The notes: generated from the letters alone by a model not told the origin. DNA of 64,000 nucleotides from Budorcas taxicolor (GCF_023091745.1 NC_068912.1:57006567-57070566); one strand, 5' to 3'; positions 34,198 to 45,847 are shown, numbered from the stretch's first letter. Numbers and translations: made by a program.

Positions 34198-35259
34198 AAC
34201 TTCTGTAGAGAGTGTAGTTATTTGGGAAGTGATTCTAAATAATTCCCTGTGGGGACAGAGATTGCCCTGGGAGAAGGGAACAGGCAATGAACTGTGAAGT
34301 TACTGCTTTAGGCAATAGGGGCTCAACTCTGCAGGGACCACTGAAGCCTACAGAACAGCTTCCAGAATTGTCCATCTACCAGATAGGAAGTTGGGACATC
34401 TGTCCAATGGCTCCCATTCCCTTTTAGTTGAGAGTTGTCTCTAGGGGCTTCAACTAAACTCCTTCTTCCAGGAGAAACTAGGTGGGCAGAGTAGGCTCCT
34501 GTGGTTTTAGAGAAAGTCTTGAGATAGAAAAACAGAGAAAGGCAGGGGTACATGTGAGGTGAGACTGTCCATCACAGGGCAGCTGTGGCACAGAGGATGT
34601 ACTGCTGTGGAGACACATTTCTATCACTTGCAACCTTGAGTTCTGACTAATAGTTTAGGATGAGTTGAGGGACTTGAGCTTCACACTTTTAGTGTTGGCA
34701 CTGCACACTTCTGGAACTCAGCTTCTTCCTCTGTTAAATGAAGGAGTTGGACCACACAAGTTTTGAGGAGCCCTCTAGTGATTCTGTGACTTGAACCCCC
34801 CCTTTCTATTTACCATGGTCATACTGACTGAGTTTCAGCATCAACCACCTTGCAATCCACTCCTTCCCCTTTTTAAACAGTAGGCCACCCAGGTGGTAAG
34901 GGGAAGACTAGAATTTTACATGGTCAGACAATTCTCATTCCACTTGAAAACACAGACCTCAAGTTACATTATCCTCTTTCTTTAAACCATTCATTTAATA
35001 AAATTGTACTGCATGCCCACCATGTGTCAGGCACCATGTTAGACTCTGGTATACAGAAGGAAACAAAATGACAAAGTCTCTGTCCTTTTGGAGTTTACAT
35101 TCTAGCAGAGAGGGACATACAGGATGAAGGCTAGTTGTCGCTGGGGTCTTTCCTGATGACCTTCACTGGTGCAGTAGATATCTGCCATGTCAACTTCTGC
35201 AACTTTTCTCTCTCCACAGAAGACCTTTCCCCAATCCTCTCTCCTCTGACTCTTCTATT
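34198..35259. other. No gene; ancient repeat pieces only
   Basis: 34700-34795 ('cttcctctgttaaatgaagg') and 34985-35110 resemble ancient repeats. The rest is unassigned. Confidence 0.45.
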
Positions 35260-36225
35260 TCTAACTGGGGTCTTGTGAGGCAGGTTGTAGTCTCCGAAGA
35301 TGGTTATAAAAGATTTCTCCCTCCACATGCTCGCCTTATAATGTGATGTCAATACTCCTCTCATTCTCTCATCAAGAGCTGGGGACTGTGCTCTCTCCCT
35401 CTGAATGGGTGGGTTTATGACACTGGAAAAAATGATGTTATTTGACTTCTGTGGCTAAGTCATAAAAGGTGATGAAGCCAGTTGGGACCCTGACAGCTAT
35501 TTGCATACCCCTGTTCTCACTAACATTCTTCCCAATATCCAAGAAGTGGGAACAACCCAAGTGTCCATCAACTAAGGAATGGATAAACAAAATGTGGTAC
35601 TTTTATACAATGGAATATTATTTAGCCTTAAAAAGAAGGACTTACATGAAGTACCTAGAATAATCAAATTCATAGAATAGAAAGTAGGATGATGGTTGTC
35701 AAGGGCTGCAGGGAGAAGAAAATCATGAAATCTTTAATGAGTGTGGAGTTTCACTTATGCAAGATGAAAATGTTCTGGAGGTGGTTTGTACAACAATGTG
35801 AATATACTTAACACTACAGAACTGTATTCTCAAAAATAGTTAAGATGAAAAATTTAAATATTTTTTACCATAATTAAAAAGAAAAGTTGATACAGAGCTT
35901 CTGCCTTGCTTGCTGGAAAACTTTCACTAGAGCCGTGAGCCACCATGAAAGTTGTACAAATACCTTGAGGCTATCATCCTGTGAGGAAGCCCAAACTTGT
36001 GTACAAAGAGGTCCCACATGAACAAACCTGATACTACATGAACAAAGATAGCTGGCCAGCCCAGCTACTCCACCTACGCATCTCAGTACAATCTCATGAG
36101 AGAGGCCAAATCAGATCTGTCTAGCCAGGCTTTCTCCAAATAAAAAGGAAACTTGAAAAAAAATTGTTCCTTTAAGTTACTAGGTTTTGGTATAATTTGT
36201 TATGCAGCAATGGCTAAGCAGACTC
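35260..36225 (+). mobile_element. MLT1-type (ERVL-MaLR) LTR split by L1
   Basis: Left part: 'gacttctgtggctaagtcat' and 'aaaaggtgatgaagcc'. Right part from 35882: 'agagcttctgccttgcttg', 'ctgtgaggaagcccaaac', 'aatctcatgagagagg' and 'ggtataatttgttatgcagc'. Together they follow the MLT1 order. Confidence 0.7.
35474..35881 (+). mobile_element. L1 LINE 3' fragment nested in MLT1
   Basis: 'aacccaagtgtccatcaact', 'ggataaacaaaatgtggta' and 'caatggaatattatttagcc' are the L1 ORF2/3' UTR junction region. Flanks aaaaggtgat (35464-35473) and aaaagttgat (35882-35891) form a target-site duplication with one mismatch. Confidence 0.85.
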
Positions 36226-38234
36226 CTTGTCTCAATCTCTCAATCTGACCACAGGCAGAAAGGGATTAAGTAGCTCTAGCCCCTCACTGTGCAATGGCTG
36301 ATGGCCTGGCTAGATTCAAAGCCCCTGGGAGCGAAAGCCCTGTATTCATCACTGCAGCAGTTATAGCATCACCCCACAGCACTGTGCTTGGTATATTTCA
36401 TCTCACAGATATTCACAAAGTACCTACTCTATGCTAGGGACTGTGCTAGAACTAAATGTCTAAAGTATGTTCTTTGCTTATAAGGAATGTAAGAGGAGAC
36501 AAACATTCAACTGATAAATTGTGGTAAGTTTGATGAGGGAAAATAACCAGGTACATTTAGGAAGAATTAAGAGGGACACCATTTAGATGGGAGGAGAGTC
36601 AGGGTGGGGTCTCTGAGACTGGAAGGATGAGAAGGCATTAGCCTTTCATCAGAAGAACATGGGTAAGAACAATTCAGGGACAGGAGATGGCCCTTGTGAA
36701 AGCCTAGAAGCCTCAAAGAAATTGCTATGAATAATATACTCAACAATGTGTATTTGCCTGCCTCAGCTTGCTCAGTCATAGGTGTGGTCCTAGTCTGCTC
36801 CACCAGTCTCTCAACCTGTCTGAACTAGTGCCCATGGCAGGCCGTCCTGCTGCCTGGCAGAAGCCCCACTGTGCAAACATATTACAAGCTTCTGCTCGTG
36901 CACCTGCTAGCATCCCATTGGACAAAGCAGGTCAAATGACCAAGACTAAACACTGGGATAAAGAAATACACTCCTCCCATGGAACTGAGAGGAAGGGGTA
37001 CACATAGTTTTGCAAACAATCCTAAATGTCTGTCAAATGCCCTGTATTTCATATTATGACTGTGGCCTGGGCTCCCTCCTTTTATCTGTGCTAGCACCTT
37101 TGTAGATGGTACTGGCATCAACTAGACTGTTCTTCCTGACACTTTCAGCTGTGATATTGGCTCTCATCCGGTCCCTCGAAATATCCACATCCATCAACCA
37201 TCCCATGCCAATGCCTTGTTTGATTCTCCCTCCTCATCAGTCTGCCCCATTCTGCAGCACTTAACTGCCCATGCCAGCTGTATCCGCCTATGACAAGGAT
37301 ATCTGATAAAAATGTAGGGTGCTGGCAAAAATCATTTCAAAGAGATAAATTAAAGTAAAATTGCCCAGGCTGATTAAAATGCTGAGTTGGAACAGTATAA
37401 TAAAGCTCACTTATCTTATAGAGATGTCATGAAAATTAGCTAGTTGGTATTCATGGTCTGAATACAAAAGAAAAATTGTTATTGATTTACATATAATGTC
37501 TCTGTTGTGTCTTCCAAAAGCCTCCTCAACTAATCTATAACAGGGAATGGCAAAACCAAATTTTGAGATTCATCCAGCTTGGTTTTATTTTATATTTGCC
37601 AATTGAAAAATAACGTCAGTGGTGGCAAAGATAACAACCCTCCTCCTGACAATGGAGAGGAAAGAAGCAGCGAGAGCTGGCTTTGGACCGAGACATTTTA
37701 AAGAATTCCAGGGTATATCATAAAACACCATTGTGTTCATAAAGTATGGTTCATTAGGTTTTTGATGGAGTGCTTCAAGGGGCATCTGTTTTCCCTTCTC
37801 TTTTCCGCTCTCTTCCCTCCCCGGAGTCCATCACCGTTAGAGACCATTTCAGGGTAAATTACGGCCTGTTCTCCAGCCTGATTATCCCGAGCCTATTTGC
37901 CATCTTCCTCTCGCCACCCGGCATTGCTCCATCCCTCAGCTTCTTAGCCCTGACCCCTGCGAGCACAAGGGCAGAGACAAGAGGACAGACTCAAGCCAAT
38001 TCACTGTGCCTCTCAGTGGTGATGCTGGTAAGAGATCTGTGGGAAAGGAGACTGGAGTTCCGACCTTCTTAGCAGAGGTGGGAGAGGGAGGCCAGGCCTG
38101 CAGCTGCCAGTCAGCACTACCTCACATTTAGGGGCAAAACCTCTTTGCCCTCAAGCCTGACTTTGGGATGTTACTGAGCAGGGCTTTCCAGTGTGTTTGG
38201 GATTTTCTTCAGAGTTGAATGATATTATGCTGTA
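36226..38234. other. No gene; long unique interval
   Basis: Free of young repeats. 36405-36540 resembles the ancient family at 33530. 37290-38090 is unique, with CpGs and balanced composition, and could hold conserved non-coding sequence, but I cannot show this. Confidence 0.45.
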
Positions 38235-38388
38235 ATGATAATGGTCATAATTAGAAGAGGACACGTTCAGTGAGTGGGTGCTAGGCACTGTTCAGAGTTC
38301 TTTGGTGAATGTTCTCAATTAATTTCCACAAAGACTCTAGAGGTGGGAACTGTTACTGTGCTTATTTTACAGATCAGTAACAAACTTG
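38235..38388 (-). mobile_element. MIR SINE, truncated at SINE
   Basis: 'gggtgctaggcactgttcag' and 'cttattttacagatcagtaa' match the reverse MIR order. Confidence 0.7.
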
Positions 38389-38391
38389 CAT

Positions 38392-38602
38392 GGGTTTCCC
38401 TGGTGGCTTAGGGGTAAAGAATCTGCCAGCAATGCAGGAGATGCGAGTTCGTATCCCTGGGTTGGGAAGATTTCCTAGAGAAGGAAATGGCAACCCACTC
38501 CAGTATTTTTGCTCGGAAATCCCATAGATAGAGGAGCCTGGTAGGCTACAGTCCAAGGGGTCGTGAAAAAGAGTCAGATACAACTGAGCAACTAAACAAT
38601 AA
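38392..38602 (+). mobile_element. Bov-tA SINE
   Basis: tRNA head (ggtttccctggtggcttagg) and A unit complete. No clear target-site duplication. Confidence 0.92.
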
Positions 38603-38628
38603 CCACAACAGTTGAATTTGCCCACTGC

Positions 38629-38949
38629 GAGGAGATCCAACCAGTCCATTCTGAAGGAGATCAGCCCTGGGTGTTCTTTGGAAGGAATGATGGTAAAGCT
38701 GAAACTCCAGTACTCTGGCCACCTCACGCAAAGAGCTGACTCATTGGAAAAGACTCTGATGCTGGGAGGGATTGGGGGCAGGAGGAGAAGGGGACGACAG
38801 AGGATGAGATGGCTGAATGGCATCACCGACTGGATGGACGTGAGTTTGAGTGAACTCCGGGAGTTGGTGATGGACAGGAAGGCCTCGTGTGCTGCGATTC
38901 ATGGGGTCGCAAAGAGTCAGACATGACTGAGCGACTGAACTGAACTGAT
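38629..38949 (+). mobile_element. BovB LINE 3' end, truncated
   Basis: Starts in the RRSNQSILKE-encoding segment and runs to the actgaactga terminal repeat. The frame stays open for about 100 codons across the Arg-rich RRRRGRQR region. Confidence 0.93.
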
Positions 38950-39221
38950 GGCGCAGAGCAGCAGCAGACACTGTGGAGAGAAGAGCCACCTGTTCTCCAC
39001 CCCTCTTGGGGCTGCATTGCCAACCCCTTCTTTCCCTGAAGCACAGAAGCTCATGTGCTTGTTCTGATCACCGTTTCCCACCTCCGTGGAGGGACTCGCT
39101 CCCTGCCAGCCCCTCCCGCCCTGCTTGCTTGTGTGATTTCCCGTGTGCGTCAGGGCAGCTGCCTCCACAGCAGAGCCCTGGCTCAGCCTCTCCCCAGTAG
39201 CACGGCACACCGGTAGGTCAC

Positions 39222-39435
39222 ACTGGTTTTGGATCCAGACTGTCTGGACTGTAGTCTTGCTGCTACAGCTTCTGTCCTCTGTAGCCTTGGAAAGTCACTC
39301 GGGTTCTCTGTGCCTCAGTTTCCTGAGGTTAATAACCAGCCTCCTGTCTAAATGTGCTGAGAAGGTCAAATGAAATAATGCACTTGGAGCAGCCTCAGAT
39401 ACTTGGTAAATGCTCAATAAGTACTAGCTATTATT
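39222..39435 (+). mobile_element. MIR SINE
   Basis: 'ttggatccagactgtctgg', 'tgcctcagtttcctgagg' and 'ggtaaatgctcaataagtac' match MIR in order. Confidence 0.8.
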
Positions 39436-40029
39436 CCTTCCTGTTGTGTACTTGCCACTGTCCTGGGACTTAAGGGGCTTGAAAAACTCTGGGATCAAAT
39501 AATTTGGGGGTCTCCAGCAACCTTATGTTTCTCTGGGCTGCTCTAACCATTCATACTATTTCAGGCACATTATATTTAGGCTAAAGGGTACACTAATTTG
39601 GGACTCTCATCACTGTTTATAATATATACTGTGTTCTGCGTTTCAGAGACTTTTTGGAAAGCCCAGTTACTGAGGTGAGCTGAGTAGTCTGGGGACTGAA
39701 TAAGAGAGGGACTCATTTCTTCCACCTAATGAGACTAGCAAGGCTCCTACAAACCCTGAGAGTGGGGGCTTCTCAGCCCATTGGAGATGTCAAAACGGTG
39801 GCACCACAACAGGTTAAGGAGCAGGAAGGAAGGGAAAGCATTTGCTGAGTAGGAACCACCAAACTGTGCTTCATTAGTTTGTTTGGCTGCGTTTGAAAAG
39901 CTGCATTCTGCCTGGGTTACAGAAAGGATAAACCTTGATTCCTATCCATTTTAAATATTGGTTAGACGCAGCAGTGTCGTTGTTCACTGGGCGAACACTC
40001 AGTGTGAAGTGAGAAGTGAACACAGTGGA
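39436..40029. other. No gene recognised
   Basis: Unique-looking sequence. Nothing assigned. Confidence 0.5.
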
Positions 40030-40220
40030 AGTCAAGAGTAAGACTTTTGGAATTAGGGAGCCCTGGGCGAAAGACCAGGCTCTGCCACTCCATCAGCCAT
40101 GTGATGGAAAAGCCTGCATTTCCCCTTTTGTAAAATGGAGATAAGAGTGGTACCTATCTCACAGGTTGTTCAAGTGAGATACAGGTGTAAGTTGCTTTCA
40201 GCATAGTGCCTAACATGGAG
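40030..40220 (+). mobile_element. MIR SINE
   Basis: 'gaccaggctctgccactcc', 'ttttgtaaaatggagataag' and 'agcatagtgcctaacatgg' follow MIR. Confidence 0.8.
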
Positions 40221-40633
40221 GAAGATTTACAAACTTCCTTATATCATTTTTTTTGGTGAAGTTGCAAGGTCTCTGCTGATAGGACTTCTGGAAGAGGGGA
40301 AGCTGGGAAAGGGATGATGAAGGCCAAGAAAGATATTGCTGCCGGCCACCTGCCCATGACTATGGTCCGTGTGATCAGTGACATGAAGCTACTGCAATGA
40401 AGCAAGTGACTACAGATGGACAGGGGTCTTTCTGCTGCAGCCAAGTGGGTTTCTTCAATTTTTTTTAAGATTTTTTTTTTTGACGTGGACCATTTTTAAA
40501 GTCTTTATTGAGTTTGTTACAATATTGCTGCTGTTTTATTGTTTTTTGACCTGGAGGCATACCTGATCTTAGCTCTCTGACCAGTAATCAAACCCATACC
40601 CTCTGCACCCCTTGTGTTGGAAGGATAAATCTT

Positions 40634-41606
40634 TTTTTTAAAAAACTTTTTATTTTGTAATGGGTTATGGCTAATTAACAATGTTTTGGTAGTTTCAGGT
40701 GAACAGTGAAGGGACTCAGTCATATATATACATGTATCTGTTCTCCACCAAACCACCCCTCCCATCCAGGCTGGCACATAACATTGAGCAGAGTTCCATG
40801 TGCTACACCATAGATCTCTGTTATCCATTTCAAATACAGCAGTGTGTACATGACCTTCCCAAAGTCCCTAACTACTCCTTCTCCCCCGAAAACCATAAGA
40901 TCATTTTCTAAGTCTGTGAGTCTCTTTCTGTTTTGTAAATTCATTTGCATCGTTTCTTTTTAGATTCCAGTATAAGTAAGTATGTGTTAGCAGCCCAGTC
41001 GTGCCCGACTCTTTGCGACCCCATGACTGCAGCCCCCCAGGCTCTACTGTCCATGAGATTTTCCAGGCAAGGATACTGGAGTGGGTTGCCATTTCCTTCT
41101 CCAGGGGATCTTCCCAACCCAGGGATTGAACTCGGGTCTCCTGCACTGCAGGCAGATTCTTTACTGACTGAGCTACAAGGGAAAGTCATTTCCACGTATA
41201 AGGTATGTCATGATATTTCTCCTTCTCTGTCTGATTTAGTTCACTCAGTGTGATACTCTCTAGGCCCATCCATGTTGCTGCAAATGGCATTATTTCATTA
41301 TTTTAATGGCTGAGTAATATTCTATTATTTATATGTACCACATCTTTACCCATTCCTCTGTCAATGGACATTTAGGTTGCTTATATATCTTGGCTATTGT
41401 AAATGGCACTGCGATGAATATCAGGGTGCATACATCCTTTCAGATCATGCTTTTCTCTGGGTATATGCCCAGGAGTAGAATTGCACGGTCATTTGGTAGC
41501 TCTATTTTGGGGTTTTTAAGGAACTGCCATACTGTTTTCCATAGTGGTTGTACCAATTTATATTCCCAACAACAGTGCAAGATGGTTCTCTTCTCTTCAC
41601 ACCCTC
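40634..41606 (-). mobile_element. Ruminant L1 LINE, 5'-truncated, nested in CHR SINE
   Basis: L1 3' end with the last ORF2 codons on the minus strand (41440-41628 reads a segment with KLVQPLWKTVWQFLK). Target-site duplication tggaaggataaatctt (40618-40633) and tggaaggagacatctt (41607-41622), 14 of 16 identical. It contains a SINE at 40985-41189. Confidence 0.92.
40985..41189 (-). mobile_element. Bov-tA SINE nested in L1
   Basis: Minus element with a complete head. Flanks ttccagtataagtaagtatg (40965-40984) and ttccacgtataaggtatg (41190-41207) are target-site duplications with small indels in L1 sequence. Confidence 0.93.
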
Positions 41607-41803
41607 TGGAAGGAGACATCTTAATCATTGGCCCAACAGGGAAGTCCCGCTAGGTGGGTTTCTAAGGTAGACACCTGGTTGTTAAGAGTTGACCAAGTTT
41701 CCGAGTTAGTACTAATATTTTTCCTTTATTTAACCCTTAAGAAAGGATTAGTGCTAGGGAAAGGAGAGGAAAAAGGAGATGCAGCTTAGGGAATTTACTG
41801 TCT

Positions 41804-42067
41804 CCCCACTCCAGTACTCTTGCCTGGAAAATCCCATGGACGGAGGAGCCTGGTAGGCTGCAGTCCATGGGGTCGCTGCTAAGAGTCGGACACGACTGAG
41901 CAACTTCACTTTGACCTTTCACTTTCATGCATTGGAAAAGGAAATGGCAACCCACTCCAGTGTTCTTGCCTAGAGAATTCCAGGGATGGGGGAGCCTGGT
42001 GGGCTGCCGTCTATGGGGTTGCTCAGAGTCAGACACGACTGAAGCGACTTAGCAGCAGCCGCAGCAG
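41804..42067 (+). mobile_element. BOV-A2 SINE
   Basis: Nearly complete, lacking the first ~14 bp. Contains an extra 'ctg' after 'ggggtcg'. Tail gcagcagccgcagcag. No clear target-site duplication. Confidence 0.93.
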
Positions 42068-42679
42068 TGACTAGGAGACCTTGGAAAGAGCATAGCACAT
42101 TCACAACTTAATATCTTTACCTAAACTTTGGTTTTCTCATCTGCAGAGTGAAGACAACCAGCTCCACCTTATAGTGTTATTGCAAGAGTGAACTTAGAGA
42201 ATGTGTATAAAATGCTCTATACAGTGACTGGCTTACTGTAAACAGCAAAGAATGACACTTTTTTGTTTTTTTTAAAATGGCGTGCTCTTGTCCTGCCAAA
42301 CAGGGTGTATAATCTTTTTGGAGGAAACGAAGACTCTGACTAGAAAGAACAAAAAGCATTTTATAGATTTGTTACCTTGATAAGAGACAAATTTGTAGAG
42401 CATATTCCCTTATGGCTGAATTTTGGAACAGCCTCTTCCAATCTGTAGGCTCTTTCCTCCTATCCTTGGCAACATGGTGCTCTAAAAAGTTTCACTTCCT
42501 CATCAGATTACTCGTTAGTAATGGCCTATTTAACTGGAAAGAGTCAGTAAAATGGTATTGCATTTCAGCTTAATTTAGTAGCTTGCAGTAATATTTTGAG
42601 GACCGTCATTTATTGTTTCTGCAGTTAAGTAAGCTTTAAAGTGAAAGACAACAAAGTAGTTTTAATTTCTCTGCTTTAT
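42068..42679. other. No gene recognised
   Basis: Unique-looking AT-rich sequence. Confidence 0.5.
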
Positions 42680-42785
42680 TGAAACAGGTGCCTCACAATC
42701 CCCTAGAGAGTTTGTTGAAGCTCAAGAGGGCTGGGTCCCACTCCCAGAGATGCTGGCGACCACACTTTGAGAACATCTGGTTTAA
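42680..42785 (+). mobile_element. MER5-like hAT fragment
   Basis: 'gagagtttgttgaagctc', 'gctgggtcccactcccagag' and 'accacactttgagaacatc' match the right half of a MER5/MER20-type element. Confidence 0.6.
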
Positions 42786-43021
42786 GCCAAGGCTGATTTC
42801 TCTGCACTTACAGCTGTGATAGTAGTGGGGCTGAAAAATCCCTACTTGGCTTATGATAAACTTTGTAGATTTTTTTCTTAAGTTGTTCAAGCAGTAATTT
42901 ATAGGTACTTTATTTTAGGAACATTTTTTTTTCTACCTCAAGAAAAGTTACTCGGAAGGAGTGTAGGAAATAATGGACCATTGACCATATTTTGGGGCAC
43001 ATATAAAAAAATTGATGTCTG

Positions 43022-43440
43022 TGTTACACACTGATTAAGAGCTTGGGCTTCGGAGTTGAGAAGACAAGGAATGAGACCAAGATCTGCCCCTTTCTGGCTC
43101 AGTGGCTCTCCACACTGTTTTCTCATCTGTGAAATGGGGTGAAAAATACCTATGTTTATCACAGAGTGCCAGGCGGGGCTTCCTGTGTTATACAGCAACT
43201 TCCCACTTGCTATCTGGGTGGCATGGGAAAGTGGGGGAGGCTTAAGAGGAAGGGGATATAATATATAATAATAATATAATATTGATTGATTGATATGTAT
43301 TTATGGTAAACAACAATACAACATTGTAAAGCAATTTTCTACCAATTAAAAAATAAGAATTAAAAAATAAAATACCTATGTTCCTCCCAGGTTTAAAGAA
43401 GGAAATGTACATAAACTGCTTAAATAAATGTCAGCAGTTT
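43022..43440 (+). mobile_element. MIR SINE split by L1
   Basis: Left: 'ctgattaagagcttgggc', 'tttctcatctgtgaaatgg' up to 43156. Right: 43369 'aaaatacctatgttcctccc' onward to 'aaataaatgtcagcag'. Confidence 0.75.
43157..43368. mobile_element. L1 3' end nested in MIR, probably 5'-inverted
   Basis: 43205-43368 reads as an L1 3' end in plus orientation ('ggaggcttaagaggaagggg', 'aacattgtaaagcaatttt', A-rich end). 43165-43205 ('gtgttatacagcaacttccc') looks like L1 in the opposite orientation. A perfect 14-bp target-site duplication, aaaatacctatgtt, lies at 43143-43156 and 43369-43382. Confidence 0.75.
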
Positions 43441-44040
43441 TTTCCAAGGGATGAAAAACTCAATACTGCTTAAGACTGTGAGTGTCACTGCTCGTGTTTG
43501 TTCATAGCACCCTTTGGAGAGCCTGAACATGAGTGAATGCATTCTCTCTGGGGTCTAGGTCAGTTAGGTCTGTGAGTCTGGCTAGAGAGGGATTTCCAAA
43601 GGAAACTCTCGCAAGTTATCATTCCATTTTTTTCTAGAAAAGTCAGATGGAAGAGTTTTGTTCTCTACAAAAAAAAAACAAAAACCAATAAACGCATTGG
43701 CTATTTGCTAATAGACTGTGTATGCATATAACTTAATGACTAATTTGGGGTTTATCATTAGTTACTATTAATCCATGAGCAACTTTGCCTTGATTAGAGC
43801 TTTTTAGGATGGATGCAGAGCTTGAGAACTTTAGGGATCATCTGGTTTAATCCTTTCAGTTGACAGATGAGAAAATTGTGAGCCTTTGAGGTCAAGTGGA
43901 TAATTTGGCTGAGGACATAACCACAAATTTAATTTCTACTGGATGCTATCTAAATGCTCTCAGAAAGAATGGCTTATGATGAACTATTCTAAAACCGCAA
44001 TTGTTTTAGTCTCCTGGAACAGGCAATTTGTTTATATCTG
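43441..44040. other. No gene; possible ancient repeat
   Basis: 43800-43935 ('gacagatgagaaaattgtga') looks like part of a MIR/L2-class repeat. Otherwise unassigned. Confidence 0.45.
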
Positions 44041-44050
44041 ACACACCCTA

Positions 44051-44107
44051 TGCTGCGATTCATGGGGTCGCAGAGTCGGACATGACTGAGCGACTGAACT
44101 GAACTGA
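44051..44107 (+). mobile_element. 57-bp BovB LINE 3' end
   Basis: Only the terminal 57 bp of BovB (from tgctgcgattcatggggtcg to actgaactga) was inserted. A perfect 10-bp target-site duplication, acacacccta, lies at 44041-44050 and 44108-44117, so truncation happened during integration. Confidence 0.93.
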
Positions 44108-44117
44108 ACACACCCTA

Positions 44118-44640
44118 CAAGAAGGTAAATTCATTTAGTTTCTCAGGGTTACACTATGAAACAAATTTCACTCCTCAGAAAGTTTCATGGAATAAAATAG
44201 CCATTTTATAAGTGCATTATTGAAACTGTTTCATAACCATAACATGCAATTGGTATAGATGCTTTGAAGACTTCCAGGTCAAAATGATCATGGAGCTTCA
44301 GTGTCTCGTTTTTTTACAGGTGTAAGTATACAGTGGACTGTTTTCCGAGGAAAAGCTTCACCCTTTCTCCAAGGGCTCCTTTTTGCACCGTAAGTCACTT
44401 TCTCTACAGATTTTCAGTTGGTTAATTTTTCGTAAAAGCAATTTCAACTCATTTTTTATGTGATTGGCTAAAAAGGGATTTGTACTCTTAATCTCATAGG
44501 AGAACTTAACTTCTAACCTTTAGCTGCCAATGTCTTATGAAAAGCTTGACAATGAGAAATATATATGGAGTTTTGCCTGAAGGTTATGTATACTCATTAC
44601 TTTAGAGATACTGATAGCGATGATGATGATGATAGAAATT
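44118..44640. other. No gene recognised
   Basis: Unique-looking sequence. A (GAT)n-like run lies at 44615-44632. Confidence 0.5.
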
Positions 44641-44659
44641 ATTAAGAATATACTATGTG

Positions 44660-44850
44660 TGCCTTCCCTGGTAGCTCAGCTGGTAAAGAATCCGCCTGCA
44701 ATGCAGGAGACCCCGTTTCGATTCCTGGGTTAGGAAGATCCCTGGAGAAGGGAGTGGCTCTCCACTCCAGTTTTCTGACCTGGAGAATTCCATGGACTGA
44801 ATAGTCCATGGGATTGCAGAGTCAGACACGACTGAGTGACTTTCACTTTC
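44660..44850 (+). mobile_element. Bov-tA SINE nested in MIR
   Basis: Complete head. The A unit has a small deletion near 44795-44805. The short repeat atgtg flanks it (44655-44659 and 44851-44855). Confidence 0.9.
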
Positions 44851-44902
44851 ATGTGCTACTTACTCAGTTTAAGTCATGCACTGTTTCATTTAATCCTCAC
44901 AA

Positions 44903-45055
44903 CCAGTGGTCCCCCAAGTTCAGCTTGCAACACATCACCTGAGGGCTTGTTAAAATACCAGTTGTTTCTAATTTGGTAGGGATCTGGGAATTTACATCTC
45001 TAATAAATTCCTAGGTGATGCTGATTCTGTTGGTTTGGGTGTTCAAGAACTACTG
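44903..45055 (+). mobile_element. MER5-type hAT element nested in MIR
   Basis: 'cagtggtcccccaagtt' at the left, 'gagggcttgttaaaatacca', 'cctaggtgatgctgattctg', and 'caagaactactg' at the right. Confidence 0.75.
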
Positions 45056-45225
45056 TTTGCCATAAACATAGCAGGTAGTTGTTTCAATCTGTATTTGATA
45101 AATGAAGAAACAGGAATTGAGGTTATGTAATTTGATTAACACATAGCTAATAATTGGCAGAGTTGGGATTTGAAAACTTGCCTCTTTGATTTCAAAGTCT
45201 GTAATCTTAATTTCTGTGCCAGGTG

Positions 45226-45845
45226 GTTTTTCAGTAAGACTTTCTTTCTGGGCAGAATAGTAGGATAGGACTTGATTTCTCCCAATATTGAGGTTCAGAT
45301 ACATTAAAAAGTGTGGAAGCTGTGAGATGGTTCTCATTAAAACCAGACTGTTGGGCAGAGTCACATGACCCCTAGAGGAAATTTATCAGGAAGACAGAAA
45401 TAACTAGACTAGTGAACATATCCTTTATGTCCTAGGCTGGGGGACAAAGGGGAATCTTGGGTCCAGCTGAACAATGTGTCCAATCATGGAATTTGCCTTC
45501 ATTAGTCTTCTTTATTGGGGCTGTTCTGACAGAATTGGATTCTGTGTATAATTTGAGAGTGATCTCGTGCTTAGGGACTTATGCTTTGAGATACCCTCTA
45601 ATGAACATAGAGAAATGGCATCTCATTATGTCATAGTACTCCGACTTCCATTTCCATCTGAGAAAGCAGTGATCAGGCACTAGGGACTGTAGACAGTATT
45701 GACGAAAGGGATGGTTAGGCGTTGGTGAGAAGCATAGGTGTCTGGGGAAGATTCTTGTCAGCATGTGATTGTACAGGTGAGGAAAAGAGCTCTATTGTGT
45801 AACTGGTGAAGTCTTTGAGTCATGAAGATCAACTTTACTGCCTAC
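45226..45845. other. No gene recognised
   Basis: Unique-looking sequence. Confidence 0.5.
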
Positions 45846-45847
45846 CA

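Larger units (their letters stand above)
40455..41651 (-). mobile_element. CHR-type SINE (cetartiodactyl), split by L1
   Basis: The left part 40455-40617 has the poly-T, 'gtctttattgagtttgttac', and 'gatcttagctctctgaccag' leading to 'aatcaaacccatac'. The right part 41623-41651 has 'aatcattggcccaacaggg' and 'aagtcccg', the 5' end of the SINE. Its own target-site duplication is gtgggtttct at 40445-40454 and 41654-41663. Confidence 0.85.
44641..45225 (-). mobile_element. MIR SINE carrying two insertions
   Basis: Three pieces, ending before 44660, 44856-44902 and about 45060-45225 ('gtttcatttaatcctcac', 'cacatagctaataattggc', 'gttgggatttgaaaacttg'), form one reverse-oriented MIR. Confidence 0.7.

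Noticed and set aside
37770..38072. 100-codon plus-strand frame in the unique 37-38 kb interval
   Set aside because: No recognisable domain, no splice or start evidence, and composition like the flanks. Kept only as a candidate conserved non-coding region.
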